Positions 48,713 through 58,549 are shown, numbered from the stretch's first letter. The stretch: 64,000 bases of DNA from W2P13-069 sp051876105 (GCA_051876105.1 JBJEHN010000072.1:6369-70368), one strand, 5' to 3'. The notes: a model not told the origin generated them from the sequence alone. Numbers and translations: made by a program.

Positions 48713-50908
48713 CTAGAGCCTCAAGCCCAGGAAGCGGATGCGCGACCTGCCCCGCAGGAGGCGCTCGACCACCAGGACGGCCGCAGCCAGCCCCAGCAGG
48801 CACACGCCGGCGATGCCGAGGCCGGTGTTGGCCTCGTGGGCCACAGGGTAGCCCGCCACCCTCACGGCAAGCGTGACGGCGTGGACCTCGAGCTCGCCAG
48901 AATGCATGGAGCAGGCCTGGTGGTAGGTGCCCTCCACCACGACCTTGTCGCCCTGCACGCCGTACTTGCCGAAGGTGCCCACGCGCTCGGCCAGGCTGTT
49001 GCGCACGTAGACGGAGATGACCTTGCCCTCCTGGTCCTGGATGTTGAGCCAGCTGTGGCCTGTGCCGGCCTTGACGGCGTAGCCCACCACCTCGCCTGAG
49101 ATGCGCACCTTGTCGCCGTCCATGCGGCTGCTGGCGCCGAGCAGCTCCGAGATGCTCGAGCTGCGGTAGCTCTGTGTGAACGCGAGCTCCATGCTGGGCT
49201 CTTCTGCCACAGCCGCGCGCGGGGCGCTGGCGGCCAGCAGCCCACCGGCCAGGGCGAGGCTCAGCAGCAAGGGCAGCAGGGCCTTGGGGCTGTTGCCCTC
49301 CAGGAAGAGCACCCTGCGCAGGCGGCGCAGGCGGGCGCGGCGGTTGTCGCGGCGCTGAGACTTGCGGCTGCTGCTCACGCCCTCGGGGATGACGTTGCGG
49401 TGGGGGCGCAGGCTGGCAACCAGGCTGGCGAAGGCGGCGATGAGCGCCACAAACTCCAAGCGGCCGGCCCACATCATGAGCATGGCCATGAGCAGCAGGC
49501 TCGACGGCATGGTGGAAGCGGCCTGCCCCACGCAGATGCCGGTGTTGGTGACATAGGAGATGCTCTCGCAGATGGCGTCGACGGCGCCGTAGCCGTGCGC
49601 GATGAACACCGCCGCGCCGATGGCCGCGGCCATGATGAAGAGCGTGGTGACGACCATGGCCAGCTGGGCGCCCTCGGAGCTCGCGCGCCGCGGCCCGAAG
49701 TGCTCGTACGTGGCGGTAACGCGCACGCTGTCTGGGAAGAGGCTGCGCTTCACGCTGATGCCGAACCATCGCAGCACCTGCAGCCCGCGGAAGACCTTGA
49801 GGCCGCCAGCCGTAGAGCACGAGCAACCGCCCATGAACATGGCCGCCATGATGAGCATCAGCGCCCCGTCTGGGAAGCTCGCGCCCATCTGCCCGGGGTA
49901 GACGGTCTGCATGCCGGAGGTCGTAGCAGCGCTCACCACCATGAAGGTGCTGTGGTTGAACAGGCCGGTGAGGCTCGTGAAGATGCCCTCGCGGCAGAGT
50001 ATGATGCTCACGATCACCACCAGCAGGAACAGCCACACCGCGTAGGCGCGCAGCTCGGAGTTGCGCAGGATGGTCTGGCGGGCGTCGTCGCTGGCGCTGC
50101 GGCTGATGGAGAGCGCGAAGATCGCGAAGTTGAGCGAGCCCAGGATCATCAGCACCGCCACGAAGCCGTTGAGCACGGTGGAGTGGTAGAAGATCAGGCT
50201 CGAGTTGTGCGGGACGAAGCTGCCCGTGCTGAAGGCGTTGCCGCTGAGCCACAGCCCGTTCATGAGCGCGTCTGGCAGGGACATGCCGCCCAAGGCCAGC
50301 ACCACGGCGAGCGCTGCCATACCCAAGACCACCATGCCGGCCATGACGGTCCAGATGAGCTGGCCGGTGCTGCGCAGCGCTGCGGTGAGGGCATCGCGGC
50401 GGCTGCGGGCGCTGTCGCGCGCGGAGTAGCCCCCATCGCCAAAGAAGCCCAGGTACAGGGCAGAGACGATGATGGCCTGTCCGCCCGCCAGCGAAAGCAG
50501 CGTGCGCCAGGTGGACTGCGCGTAGGAGAGGTGCTCCACATCCTCCAGGCAGGTGACGCCGGTGGAGGTGAGGGCGGAGACGCTGTCGAAGAACGCTCCC
50601 AGGAAGCCGTCGAAGCAGCCCGAGAGGTACAGGGGGATGGCGGCGAAGAAGCCCACCAGCACCCAGCCGAAGCCGCACAGCAGCAGCGAGCGGCGACGGT
50701 CCAGGCGCCCGGCCTTGAGCAGCGACAGCAGCGCGCCCGCAAAAGCGGTGAAGCCCGAGGAGAACACGTAGACCATGCCCTCCGAGGTCTCGCCAAAGCA
50801 CGCGGCGATGGCAGCCGGCATCAGCATCAGGGCGCCGCTGATAACCAGGATGACCCCCAGGTAGTGGCCTACCGTGCAGACGTCCTTGAGATGGAAGCGC
50901 AACAACAT
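48713..50908 (-). CDS. TrkH-like potassium transporter fused to a C-terminal OB-like domain (copy 2)
   Basis: 731 aa, about 240 longer than normal TrkH. Residues 1 to about 495 are the TrkH core, with filter loops ALTSTGVTC, NAFSTGSFV, ATTSGMQTV and YVTNTGICVG. Then come a basic linker, a membrane helix (about 530-555), and an external OB-like domain (about 565-680) homologous to the separate protein at 46329. A last membrane helix and a basic tail end the protein. The start is ATG at 50908, which lines up with the paralogue. No ribosome site is seen, and a TATAAT box lies only 10 bases upstream, implying a leaderless or near-leaderless mRNA. Confidence 0.88.
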   Translation of the reverse strand: MLLRFHLKDVCTVGHYLGVILVISGALMLMPAAIAACFGETSEGMVYVFSSGFTAFAGALLSLLKAGRLDRRRSLLLCGFGWVLVGFFAAIPLYLSGCFDGFLGAFFDSVSALTSTGVTCLEDVEHLSYAQSTWRTLLSLAGGQAIIVSALYLGFFGDGGYSARDSARSRRDALTAALRSTGQLIWTVMAGMVVLGMAALAVVLALGGMSLPDALMNGLWLSGNAFSTGSFVPHNSSLIFYHSTVLNGFVAVLMILGSLNFAIFALSISRSASDDARQTILRNSELRAYAVWLFLLVVIVSIILCREGIFTSLTGLFNHSTFMVVSAATTSGMQTVYPGQMGASFPDGALMLIMAAMFMGGCSCSTAGGLKVFRGLQVLRWFGISVKRSLFPDSVRVTATYEHFGPRRASSEGAQLAMVVTTLFIMAAAIGAAVFIAHGYGAVDAICESISYVTNTGICVGQAASTMPSSLLLMAMLMMWAGRLEFVALIAAFASLVASLRPHRNVIPEGVSSSRKSQRRDNRRARLRRLRRVLFLEGNSPKALLPLLLSLALAGGLLAASAPRAAVAEEPSMELAFTQSYRSSSISELLGASSRMDGDKVRISGEVVGYAVKAGTGHSWLNIQDQEGKVISVYVRNSLAERVGTFGKYGVQGDKVVVEGTYHQACSMHSGELEVHAVTLAVRVAGYPVAHEANTGLGIAGVCLLGLAAAVLVVERLLRGRSRIRFLGLRL

Positions 50909-50917
50909 AATGCGGGG

Positions 50918-50946
50918 ATTATAGCGCGCAGCCGCAGAGGGCAAAA
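50918..50946 (-). promoter_or_regulatory. Promoter of the fused TrkH gene, predicting a leaderless mRNA
   Basis: TATAAT (50918-50923) with TTTTGC (50941-50946) after a 17-base spacer on the minus strand. The expected start, near 50911, falls at or a few bases before the ATG at 50906-50908. The -35 overlaps the T-tail of repeat hairpin copy 4. Confidence 0.65.
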
Positions 50947-50982
50947 ATGGGACAGTGGGCTACGTCCCCACTGTCCCATTTT
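50944..50982. terminator. Repeat hairpin copy 4 (terminator of argG)
   Basis: A 16-bp perfect stem (AAAATGGGACAGTGGG, 50944-50959; complement 50967-50982) with a 7-base loop CTACGTC, the reverse orientation of copies 2 and 3. It begins 13 bases past the argG stop and runs into TTTTTG on the minus strand. Confidence 0.9.
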
Positions 50983-50995
50983 CGCGTGCAGGTGC

Positions 50996-52231
<1,236 letters not shown>

Positions 52232-52334
52232 TGTTGTCTTTCCTTTCTTCCGTGCGGGGGCTTCCACACCCCCGGGATTACCGTAGGATAGCCGCCTGCC
52301 GCGGCAGCGGGGCGGCCAATGCGCGAGCGGTGCG

Positions 52335-52760
52335 CTAGAGCAGCTGCTCGACGCGGTCTTGGAAGCGCTCCCCCGCGCCGTCGTCGCTCGTGATCACCAA
52401 GATGGTGTCGTCGCCGGCGATGGTACCCAGCACGCCCTCCGGCATGGCGGCGTCGATCGCGGCGGCCACGCCCTGGGCCGCCCCCGGCCTGCACAGCACG
52501 ATGACCTGGTTGCCGGCGCGGCGCGTCTCCCTCACCTGGGCCTTGAGCACCGTACGCAAGTGCAGCAGCTCGGGGAGCACGTAGATGCCGCTGGCGTCCT
52601 TCTCGAGGCCCAGATCGGCCATGTCGCGGCTCACGGTGGCCTGGGTCACCTCGAAGCCCTCCCCCGCGAGCAGGTCCATCAGCTCGCGCTGGGTGCGGAC
52701 TTCGTTCCCTTGTATCAGGGCCGTGATGACGGCCTTGCGGTCTTGGCGCACAGCGGACAT
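52335..52760 (-). CDS. argR: Arginine repressor ArgR
   Basis: 141 aa. Winged-helix N-domain with EVTQATVSRDMADLGLEK; C-terminal hexamerisation and arginine-binding domain with GTIAGDDTILVIT. It represses arginine synthesis genes when arginine is high. The ATG at 52760 directly follows the stop of the OTCase-like gene without a gap. Its likely operators are the boxes at 58484-58541. Confidence 0.95.
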   Translation of the reverse strand: MSAVRQDRKAVITALIQGNEVRTQRELMDLLAGEGFEVTQATVSRDMADLGLEKDASGIYVLPELLHLRTVLKAQVRETRRAGNQVIVLCRPGAAQGVAAAIDAAMPEGVLGTIAGDDTILVITSDDGAGERFQDRVEQLL

Positions 52761-53720
52761 CTAGGCACCTCCCATCAGCAGGCTCAAAACAGCGGTTTGG
52801 ATGTGGAGCAGGTTCTCCACCTGCTCGGCTGCGGTGCAGCAGGGGTCCTGGGCGAGCTCGGCGTCGACCTCGGTGCCGCGCGCCGCCGGGTGCGACCACA
52901 GCAGCAGGGCGCCGGGGGCCGCCTGGCCCATGAGCGCGGCGTCGACGAGCGGCGCGCCCGGGCCGACCGTCACAGCTGCAGCTCCCTGCAGGGCCTCTGC
53001 CACGCTGGCCGCCATGCGGATGGCACCGCCGGTGCGCTGGGCCGTCTGACGGCACTCGTCAAGCAGCTCCTGCTCGGGCTGGCCGCCCTGCGGGTCCCAC
53101 ACGGCAAGCTCCGCACCCGCGAGCGCCGCCATGGCCAGGTAGCTCGCCGCCAGAGGGCCCTGCGCGCTGCCCAGGTAGGCGATGGGCGCACCCTCCAAGC
53201 CGCCCAGGTTCTCCGCCAGGGTCATGGCGTCTGCCAGGGCCTGCAGGGGCTGGGCGTCCGGGCCGCCGGCGTTGACCACGGGGGCCTGCGCCCACTCCGC
53301 CAGCTCCTCGAGCAGCGCGCCCGGCGCCCCGTCGGCCACGATGCACGAGCAGCAGAGGTCGAGCAGCAGCGCCGCGTCTTGCGGCGCGTCCTCGCCCTGG
53401 AGCACATCCGCGCCCTCCGGCACGGCCAGGCAGCTGCCGCCCAAGCGCGCCACAGAGGCCTCCATCGCCGTGCGGCGCGGCCACGCGGGCGCGGCCATGA
53501 GCAGGGCGGCGGTGCTGCCCTCCATCACCAGGTCCGGGGCCACCACGCCCTGCTCCTCCTTGAGCACAGCGGCAGTGTTGAGCACGAGGTCGAACTCGTC
53601 AGGCGTGAGCTCGGCCAGGCGCAGCAGGTCACGCCCCGCGAGCTTGGGGCCGCCGTGGCAGGCGCTGCGCATGGCCTCCTCGATGGCGCTCAGGTCGATG
53701 TCGAAGTCGAAGTCGGGCAC
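52761..53720 (-). CDS. Ornithine carbamoyltransferase-like protein lacking catalytic motifs
   Basis: 319 aa, the normal OTCase length and fold order: GRDLLRLAELTPDEFDLVL at the start, a RLGGSCLAV strand, VVNAGGPDAQPLQALADAMT at the domain link, then IAYLGSAQGPLAAS, LAVWDPQGG, and a C-terminal helix. The catalytic motifs are missing. STRTR is AWPRRT (79-84), HPxQ is AQPLQ (156-160), HCLP is WSHP (275-278), and the SMG ornithine loop is GPGAP (253-257). It sits in the argF position between argD and argR. GTG start at 53720 with GAGGAG upstream. It is a probable pseudoenzyme, perhaps regulatory. Its overall reading frame is intact. Confidence 0.75.
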   Translation of the reverse strand: MPDFDFDIDLSAIEEAMRSACHGGPKLAGRDLLRLAELTPDEFDLVLNTAAVLKEEQGVVAPDLVMEGSTAALLMAAPAWPRRTAMEASVARLGGSCLAVPEGADVLQGEDAPQDAALLLDLCCSCIVADGAPGALLEELAEWAQAPVVNAGGPDAQPLQALADAMTLAENLGGLEGAPIAYLGSAQGPLAASYLAMAALAGAELAVWDPQGGQPEQELLDECRQTAQRTGGAIRMAASVAEALQGAAAVTVGPGAPLVDAALMGQAAPGALLLWSHPAARGTEVDAELAQDPCCTAAEQVENLLHIQTAVLSLLMGGA

Positions 53721-53737
53721 AGGGGCTCCTCTCTGCG

Positions 53738-54958
53738 CTAGGCCAGGGCCTCTTCGTAGCACGCGGGCAGCTTGGCCACCAGCACGTCCACGTCTTCCTT
53801 GGTGCAGACCAGCGGCGGCAAGAAGCGCATGATGTCTGCGGCGGGGTTGTTGAGCACCAGGCCGTGCCCCTGGCCGGCGAGCACCACCTTGCCGGCCACC
53901 GGCTGCTCCAGGCTGATGCCGCACATCAGGCCCTTGCCGCGCACCTGCGTGACGAAGGGCAGCTCGCCCAGCTTCTCGCGCAGGTAGGCACCCGTCTCGT
54001 TGACGTTTTCCGCAAAGCCGGGGGCGGACATGAGCGCGGTGACGGCCTCGCTCGCGGCGCAGGCCAGGGGGCTGCCGCCGAAGGTGGTCCCGTGCATGCC
54101 GGGCCTCATCACCTGGGCCACGCCCTCGCGCGCGGCAAAGGCGCCCATGGGAACGCCGCCGGCGATGCCCTTTGCCATGCTCACGATGTCCGGCTGCACC
54201 CCGTAGGTCTGGAAGGCGAAGGGTGCCCCGCAGCGGAAGAAGCCCGTCTGGACCTCGTCGAAGATGAGCAGCATGTTGTGCTCGTCGCAGATGCGGCGCG
54301 CTGCCTCCAGGTACTCCTGGGTGCAGGGCCACACGCCGCTCTCGCCCTGGACGGGCTCGAGCATCACGGCAACGGGCATGGTGCCGTCGACGGGCGTGAC
54401 CGCGGCGGCCTCCAGGGCGGCGACGTCGTTGAGGGGCACGTGCGCAAAGCCCTGCGGCAGCGGCGCGAAGGGGTCTTGCTTGGCGTCCTGCGCGGTGGCG
54501 GCCAGGGTGGCGTAGGTGCGCCCGTGGAACGACTTGTTCGCCGTGATGATGCCGTAGTTGCCGCCGGCGTTCTCCTTGCCCCAGCGGCGCGCCGTCTTGA
54601 TGGCGCCCTCGTTGGCCTCGGCGCCGCTGTTGGCGAAGAACACGCGCCAGGGCTCGGCGCTGCCCCCCTGCAGCCAGGAGGTGATGCGCTCGGCCACGGT
54701 GCCGCGGTGCTCCACGTAGTAGTAGTTGCTCACGTGCAGCAGCTTGGCGGCCTGCTCCTGGATGGCGGCCACCAGGCTGGGCTCGCTGTGCCCCACGCTC
54801 ACCACGCCGATGCCGCTGAGGAAGTCCAGGTACTCGCGGCCCTCGTCGTCGTAGAGGTGCATGCCCTCGCCGCGGACGAACTCCACCGGCTTGCGGGCGA
54901 AGGTCTGCATCACGTGGAGCTCGTCGAGCTCCCTCTCCTTCTCGAACTGAATGCCCAT
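53738..54958 (-). CDS. argD: Acetylornithine aminotransferase
   Basis: 406 aa. PLP enzyme that makes N-acetylornithine from the semialdehyde. Seen: FFANSGAEANEGAIKTAR (phosphate cup), SFHGRTYATLAATAQ, IFDEVQTGF, the PLP lysine in SMAKGIAGGVPMGA, and MHGTTFGGSPLACAA. It starts 39 bases after argB. Confidence 0.96.
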   Translation of the reverse strand: MGIQFEKERELDELHVMQTFARKPVEFVRGEGMHLYDDEGREYLDFLSGIGVVSVGHSEPSLVAAIQEQAAKLLHVSNYYYVEHRGTVAERITSWLQGGSAEPWRVFFANSGAEANEGAIKTARRWGKENAGGNYGIITANKSFHGRTYATLAATAQDAKQDPFAPLPQGFAHVPLNDVAALEAAAVTPVDGTMPVAVMLEPVQGESGVWPCTQEYLEAARRICDEHNMLLIFDEVQTGFFRCGAPFAFQTYGVQPDIVSMAKGIAGGVPMGAFAAREGVAQVMRPGMHGTTFGGSPLACAASEAVTALMSAPGFAENVNETGAYLREKLGELPFVTQVRGKGLMCGISLEQPVAGKVVLAGQGHGLVLNNPAADIMRFLPPLVCTKEDVDVLVAKLPACYEEALA

Positions 54959-54997
54959 CGGGGCCTCCTTCTCTCTTCTCGTGCGCGCCGGCAGCCG

Positions 54998-55999
54998 CTA
55001 GAGGACGGCGCTGCCGCAGGGGGTCTGGACGCTGCTCTCGAGCTTGGCGGCGAAGTTGCTCACCGGCGCCTCGACGAAGGTCGGGTCCATGCGGTCGTCC
55101 AATGAGCGGACGATGAGAGTGCCCACGCCGTCGTCGGTGAAGATCTCGAGCACCAGGGAGTGCAGGATGGTGCCGTTGATGATGTGCGCCTTCTGCACGC
55201 CGGCGGAAAGCGCGGTGACGCAGGCGTTGATCTTGGGGATCATCCCCTTGGAAAGCGTCCCGCTCTCTGCCAGCTCCACCGCCTCCTGCAGCGCCATGCG
55301 CAGCACCAGGGTCGACTTGTCGCTGAAGTCCGTGTAGAGGCCGTCGACGTCTGTCATGAAGACGATCTTCTGCGCGCCCAGGGCCGCGGCGATCTCTCCG
55401 GCGGCGGTGTCAGCGTTGATGTTGAAGTCGCCGTCCTTGCCGTAGCCCACGGTGGCGATGACGGGGATGTAGTCGGCGCTGATGAGGTCCTCGATGAGGC
55501 GGGTGTCGACGGTGTCGACCTTGCCCACGCGCCCCAGCTCCGGGCTGAGCTGGGAGGCCTGGATGATCTTGGCGTCCGCGCCGTTGAGACCCACGGCGAT
55601 GGCGCCGTGGGAGTTGATGGAGCGCACCAGCTCCTGGTTGACCTTGCCCACCAGCGTCATCTTGGCCACCTCCATGGTGGCCTCGTCTGTCACGCGCTGG
55701 CCGTTGCTCCAGTGCACGGGGATGTCCATGCGGCCCATCATCTCGGTGATGGCCGGGCCGCCGCCGTGCACGATCACGGGGTTGGCGCCCATGAGCTTGA
55801 GCATGATGAGGTCGTTGACCACGGCTTCGCGCAGGTCCTCCTGGACCATGGCCGCGCCGCCGTACTTGATGACGACTGTCTTGCCGGTGATGTCCTCGAT
55901 CCAGGGCATCATCTCCATCAGGGCCTGGGCGCGCGCCGCGTGGGGCAGCTCGCCCAGCTCCTTGATGCTCACTTCCTGGTACTGCTTGCGATAAATCAT
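54998..55999 (-). CDS. argB: Acetylglutamate kinase
   Basis: 333 aa. It phosphorylates N-acetylglutamate. Seen: TVVIKYGGAAMV, VIVHGGGPAITEMM, VGLNGADAKII, FNINADTAAGEIAAAL, FMTDVDGLYTD and GMIPKINACVTALSAGV. The N-terminal helix (about 25 residues) ahead of the kinase core is of the kind found in arginine-inhibited hexameric forms, so feedback inhibition is likely; that is inference. It starts 51 bases after argJ. Confidence 0.96.
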   Translation of the reverse strand: MIYRKQYQEVSIKELGELPHAARAQALMEMMPWIEDITGKTVVIKYGGAAMVQEDLREAVVNDLIMLKLMGANPVIVHGGGPAITEMMGRMDIPVHWSNGQRVTDEATMEVAKMTLVGKVNQELVRSINSHGAIAVGLNGADAKIIQASQLSPELGRVGKVDTVDTRLIEDLISADYIPVIATVGYGKDGDFNINADTAAGEIAAALGAQKIVFMTDVDGLYTDFSDKSTLVLRMALQEAVELAESGTLSKGMIPKINACVTALSAGVQKAHIINGTILHSLVLEIFTDDGVGTLIVRSLDDRMDPTFVEAPVSNFAAKLESSVQTPCGSAVL

Positions 56000-56050
56000 G
56001 GCTTCCTTCTCGTCCTCGGGTCCCTCCGCTTGCCGGCTGCCGCGCGGCGC

Positions 56051-57280
56051 CTAGGTGCGGTAGTCCCCGTTGATGGTGATGTAGTCGTGCGTGAAGTCGC
56101 AGGTCCACATGCGGGTGGAGTGCTCGCCTGCGCCCATCCTCACGTCGATGGTGATCTCCGGTTGCTCGAAGCGACGCAGGGCCTCGTCCTCGTCGAAGCC
56201 GCAGGGCAGGCCGGCGCGCATCACGGGCATGCCCATGATGTCGATGTCCACGTCCTCCTGCCTGAAGGCGGCTCCGCTGCGGCCCAGGGCGGCAGCGATG
56301 CGGCCCCAGTTGCAGTCGTGGCCGGCGATGGCGGTCTTCACTAGCGGCGAGTTGGCGATGGTGCGCGCCGCCTTGTCCGCGTCCTGCTCGCTGGCCGCCC
56401 CGCTCACGGTGACGGTCACGAGCTTCGAGGCGCCCTCTCCGTCTGCAGCCATCTTGCGCGCGAGGCTCTCGCACAGGGCGCCCAGCGCCTGGCAGAAGGC
56501 CTCGTAGCCCTCGGTGCCCGGCTGCAGCAGCGGGCCGCCTGCAGCGCCGTTTGCCAGGCAGAAGCAGGAGTCGTTGGTGGAGGTGTCGCTGTCTACGGTG
56601 ACCTTGTTGAACGAGCGGTCCACCGCTGCCTTGAGCGCCTGGCGCAGCGCAGCGGGCTCGAGCGCGGCATCCGTGGTGATGACGGCGAGCATGGTGGCCA
56701 TGTTGGGCATGATCATGCCGGAACCCTTTGCCATGCCGCCTATCCTGTAGCGCACGCCTTGCGCCTCGAAGGCCACGGCGCACTCCTTGGCAACCGTGTC
56801 CGTGGTCATGATGGCCTGGGCGGCTGCGGCTGCGGCCTGCGGGGTGCTGCCCAGCTCGGCCACCAGCAGGGGCAGGCCGCTGCGGTAGGGCTCGAGCGGC
56901 AGCTGCACGCCGATAACGCCGGTGGAGGCCACGAAGACCTCGCCCTGGGGCACGCCGAGCGCCTCGGCCGCAAGGCGCTGGGACTCGAGCGCCACCTCGT
57001 CGCCGGGCTTGCCGGTTGCCGCGTTGGCGTTGCCGGAGTTGAGGATGACGGCGCGTGCGCGCCCGCCCTGGGCAACCGCGCGCGAGAGCTTGACCGGCGC
57101 CGCGCAGAACACGTTGCAGGTGAAGGTGCCGGCAGCCGCCGTGCCCTCCACTTCGGAATAGACCAAGGCGGCGTCCCTGCGCTGCGGGTTGGCCCTGAAG
57201 CCCGCGTGCACGCCCGCGGCCTTGAAGCCCGCCGGCGCAGTCACCCCGCCCTCTGTGAACTCGAACTCAATGGCGCTCAT
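56051..57280 (-). CDS. argJ: Glutamate N-acetyltransferase (bifunctional ArgJ)
   Basis: 409 aa. It moves the acetyl group from acetylornithine to glutamate, making the pathway cyclic, and may also use acetyl-CoA. The self-cleavage site is seen in KGSGMIMPNMATMLAV, where the chain splits before Thr. VASTGVIGVQLPLE and HDCNWGRIAAALGRSG are further family marks. The ATG at 57280 has GAGAGGGG upstream. With a functional argJ no separate argA or argE is needed. Confidence 0.95.
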   Translation of the reverse strand: MSAIEFEFTEGGVTAPAGFKAAGVHAGFRANPQRRDAALVYSEVEGTAAAGTFTCNVFCAAPVKLSRAVAQGGRARAVILNSGNANAATGKPGDEVALESQRLAAEALGVPQGEVFVASTGVIGVQLPLEPYRSGLPLLVAELGSTPQAAAAAAQAIMTTDTVAKECAVAFEAQGVRYRIGGMAKGSGMIMPNMATMLAVITTDAALEPAALRQALKAAVDRSFNKVTVDSDTSTNDSCFCLANGAAGGPLLQPGTEGYEAFCQALGALCESLARKMAADGEGASKLVTVTVSGAASEQDADKAARTIANSPLVKTAIAGHDCNWGRIAAALGRSGAAFRQEDVDIDIMGMPVMRAGLPCGFDEDEALRRFEQPEITIDVRMGAGEHSTRMWTCDFTHDYITINGDYRT

Positions 57281-57332
57281 CTCGCGCCCCCCTCTCTCAA
57301 AGCGCCTGCCGCGCGGCAGGCGGTGCTCTCTC

Positions 57333-58397
57333 TTACACAACCGGGCAGCTGCCGTCGAGGCCGGCTGCCTCTGCAAAGCCGAAGGCGATGTTAGCCGCCT
57401 GGACCGCCTGGCCGGCGGCGCCCTTCACCAGGTTGTCGATGGCGCAGCTGGCGATGAGCATGTCCCCCTGGGGGCTCACCTTGACGCCCACCTGGGCCCT
57501 GTTGCTGCCCTCGACCCAAGCCGTCTGGGGCATCATGCCCTGCGGCAGCGCGGTGACGAAGGGCTCGCCCTCGTAGCGCGCGGCGTAGAGCGCGTGCGCC
57601 TGCTCGTCGGTGAGGGGCTGGGCCAACGGCAGGTAGGCGGTGGCCAGCAGGCCGCGCACCATGGGCACCAGGTGCGGGGTGAAGAGCACCTCGACGCTGC
57701 GGCCAGCGCCGCGGCTCAGGGTCTGGGCGATCTCCGGCGTGTGGCGGTGCGGCAGGCCGTAGAGGCCCACGGACTCGTCCGCGTTGCAGAAGTGCGTCTT
57801 GGCGCTGGCCTTGCGCCCGGCCCCGCTCACGCCGGAAAGCGCGGCGATGACCACGGGGCCCTGCCCCAGCAGGCCGGCCTCTGCCAGCGGCAGGCAGGCG
57901 AGCGCGGAGGCTGTGGGGTAGCAGCCCGGGCAGGAGAGCACGGGCGGCTTGGCGGCGATCTGCGCGCGGGCCGCCTCCGGCAGGGCATAGACCGCCTGGG
58001 CCAGCAGCTCGGTGCTGGTGTGCGGGGCGCCGTACCAGGCCTCGTAGACGGCCGGGTCTGCGATGCGGTAGTCAGCGGAGAGGTCCACCACCTGCACGCC
58101 GGCCGCCACCAGCTGGGGCGTCATGGCCAGCGAGGCGGTGTGCGGCACCGCCAGGAAGGCGACGTCTGCCTGGGCGGCCACGGCCGCGGCGTCATGCGGC
58201 TGGAACTCCAGGTCGCAGATGCCCAGCAGCGCGGGGTAGAGCTCGCTCATGCGCTTGCCGGCGTCTCCGGTCGAGGTGATGCAGGTGAGCTCGAAGCCCG
58301 GGTGCCCGCACAGGATGCGGACGGCCTCCGCCCCTGCGTAGCCCGCTGCCCCGACAACCGCTGCCCTCACCATCTCGACCATCGTCCTCTCATTCAT
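57333..58397 (-). CDS. argC: N-acetyl-gamma-glutamyl-phosphate reductase
   Basis: 354 aa from ATG 58397. NADPH-dependent reduction to the semialdehyde. Seen: VVGAAGYAGAEAVRIL, FLAVPHTASLAM, VVDLSADYRI, the catalytic SCPGCYPTA and the HRHTPEI loop. The start is uncertain. Four in-frame starts lie close together, and the family-like N terminus (VRAAVVG) would begin at 58373 or 58382. First gene of the arg operon, with its promoter and ArgR boxes just upstream. Confidence 0.95.
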   Translation of the reverse strand: MNERTMVEMVRAAVVGAAGYAGAEAVRILCGHPGFELTCITSTGDAGKRMSELYPALLGICDLEFQPHDAAAVAAQADVAFLAVPHTASLAMTPQLVAAGVQVVDLSADYRIADPAVYEAWYGAPHTSTELLAQAVYALPEAARAQIAAKPPVLSCPGCYPTASALACLPLAEAGLLGQGPVVIAALSGVSGAGRKASAKTHFCNADESVGLYGLPHRHTPEIAQTLSRGAGRSVEVLFTPHLVPMVRGLLATAYLPLAQPLTDEQAHALYAARYEGEPFVTALPQGMMPQTAWVEGSNRAQVGVKVSPQGDMLIASCAIDNLVKGAAGQAVQAANIAFGFAEAAGLDGSCPVV

Positions 58398-58431
58398 CGC
58401 ACGGGCCCTCGCCCGATTTCTCACAACGTAA

Positions 58432-58453
58432 AGGACCCGCGGTAACGGGTCCG
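58432..58453 (-). promoter_or_regulatory. Hairpin at the 5' end of the argC transcript
   Basis: GGACCCG and CGGGTCC form a 7-bp perfect stem around TTACCG, followed by TTTACG on the minus strand. It would be the first structure in the leader (start near 58454). It could stabilise the mRNA, or end transcripts arriving from ackA side reads. Confidence 0.5.
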
Positions 58454-58460
58454 GTTGGTC

Positions 58461-58489
58461 ATTATGTACTTGTTTGGCACGTTCTGCAA
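58461..58489 (-). promoter_or_regulatory. Promoter of the arg operon
   Basis: TTGCAG (58484-58489), a 17-base spacer and CATAAT (58461-58466) on the minus strand. The -35 lies inside the first ArgR box, fitting repression by occlusion. Confidence 0.75.
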
Positions 58490-58541
58490 TTATTCAGCGG
58501 AAATATGCAGAAAATTTGCAATATGGCTGCAAAAAATGCAG
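58484..58541. promoter_or_regulatory. Three ArgR-box-like sites at the argC promoter
   Basis: Three palindromic words with the TGCA/TGAAT halves of ARG boxes are CTGCAATTATTCAG (58484-58497), TGCAGAAAATTTGCA (58506-58520) and CTGCAAAAAATGCAG (58527-58541). Centres are about 21-22 bases apart, two helical turns, as in known ArgR operators. Confidence 0.75.
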
Positions 58542-58549
58542 TTCAGAGC

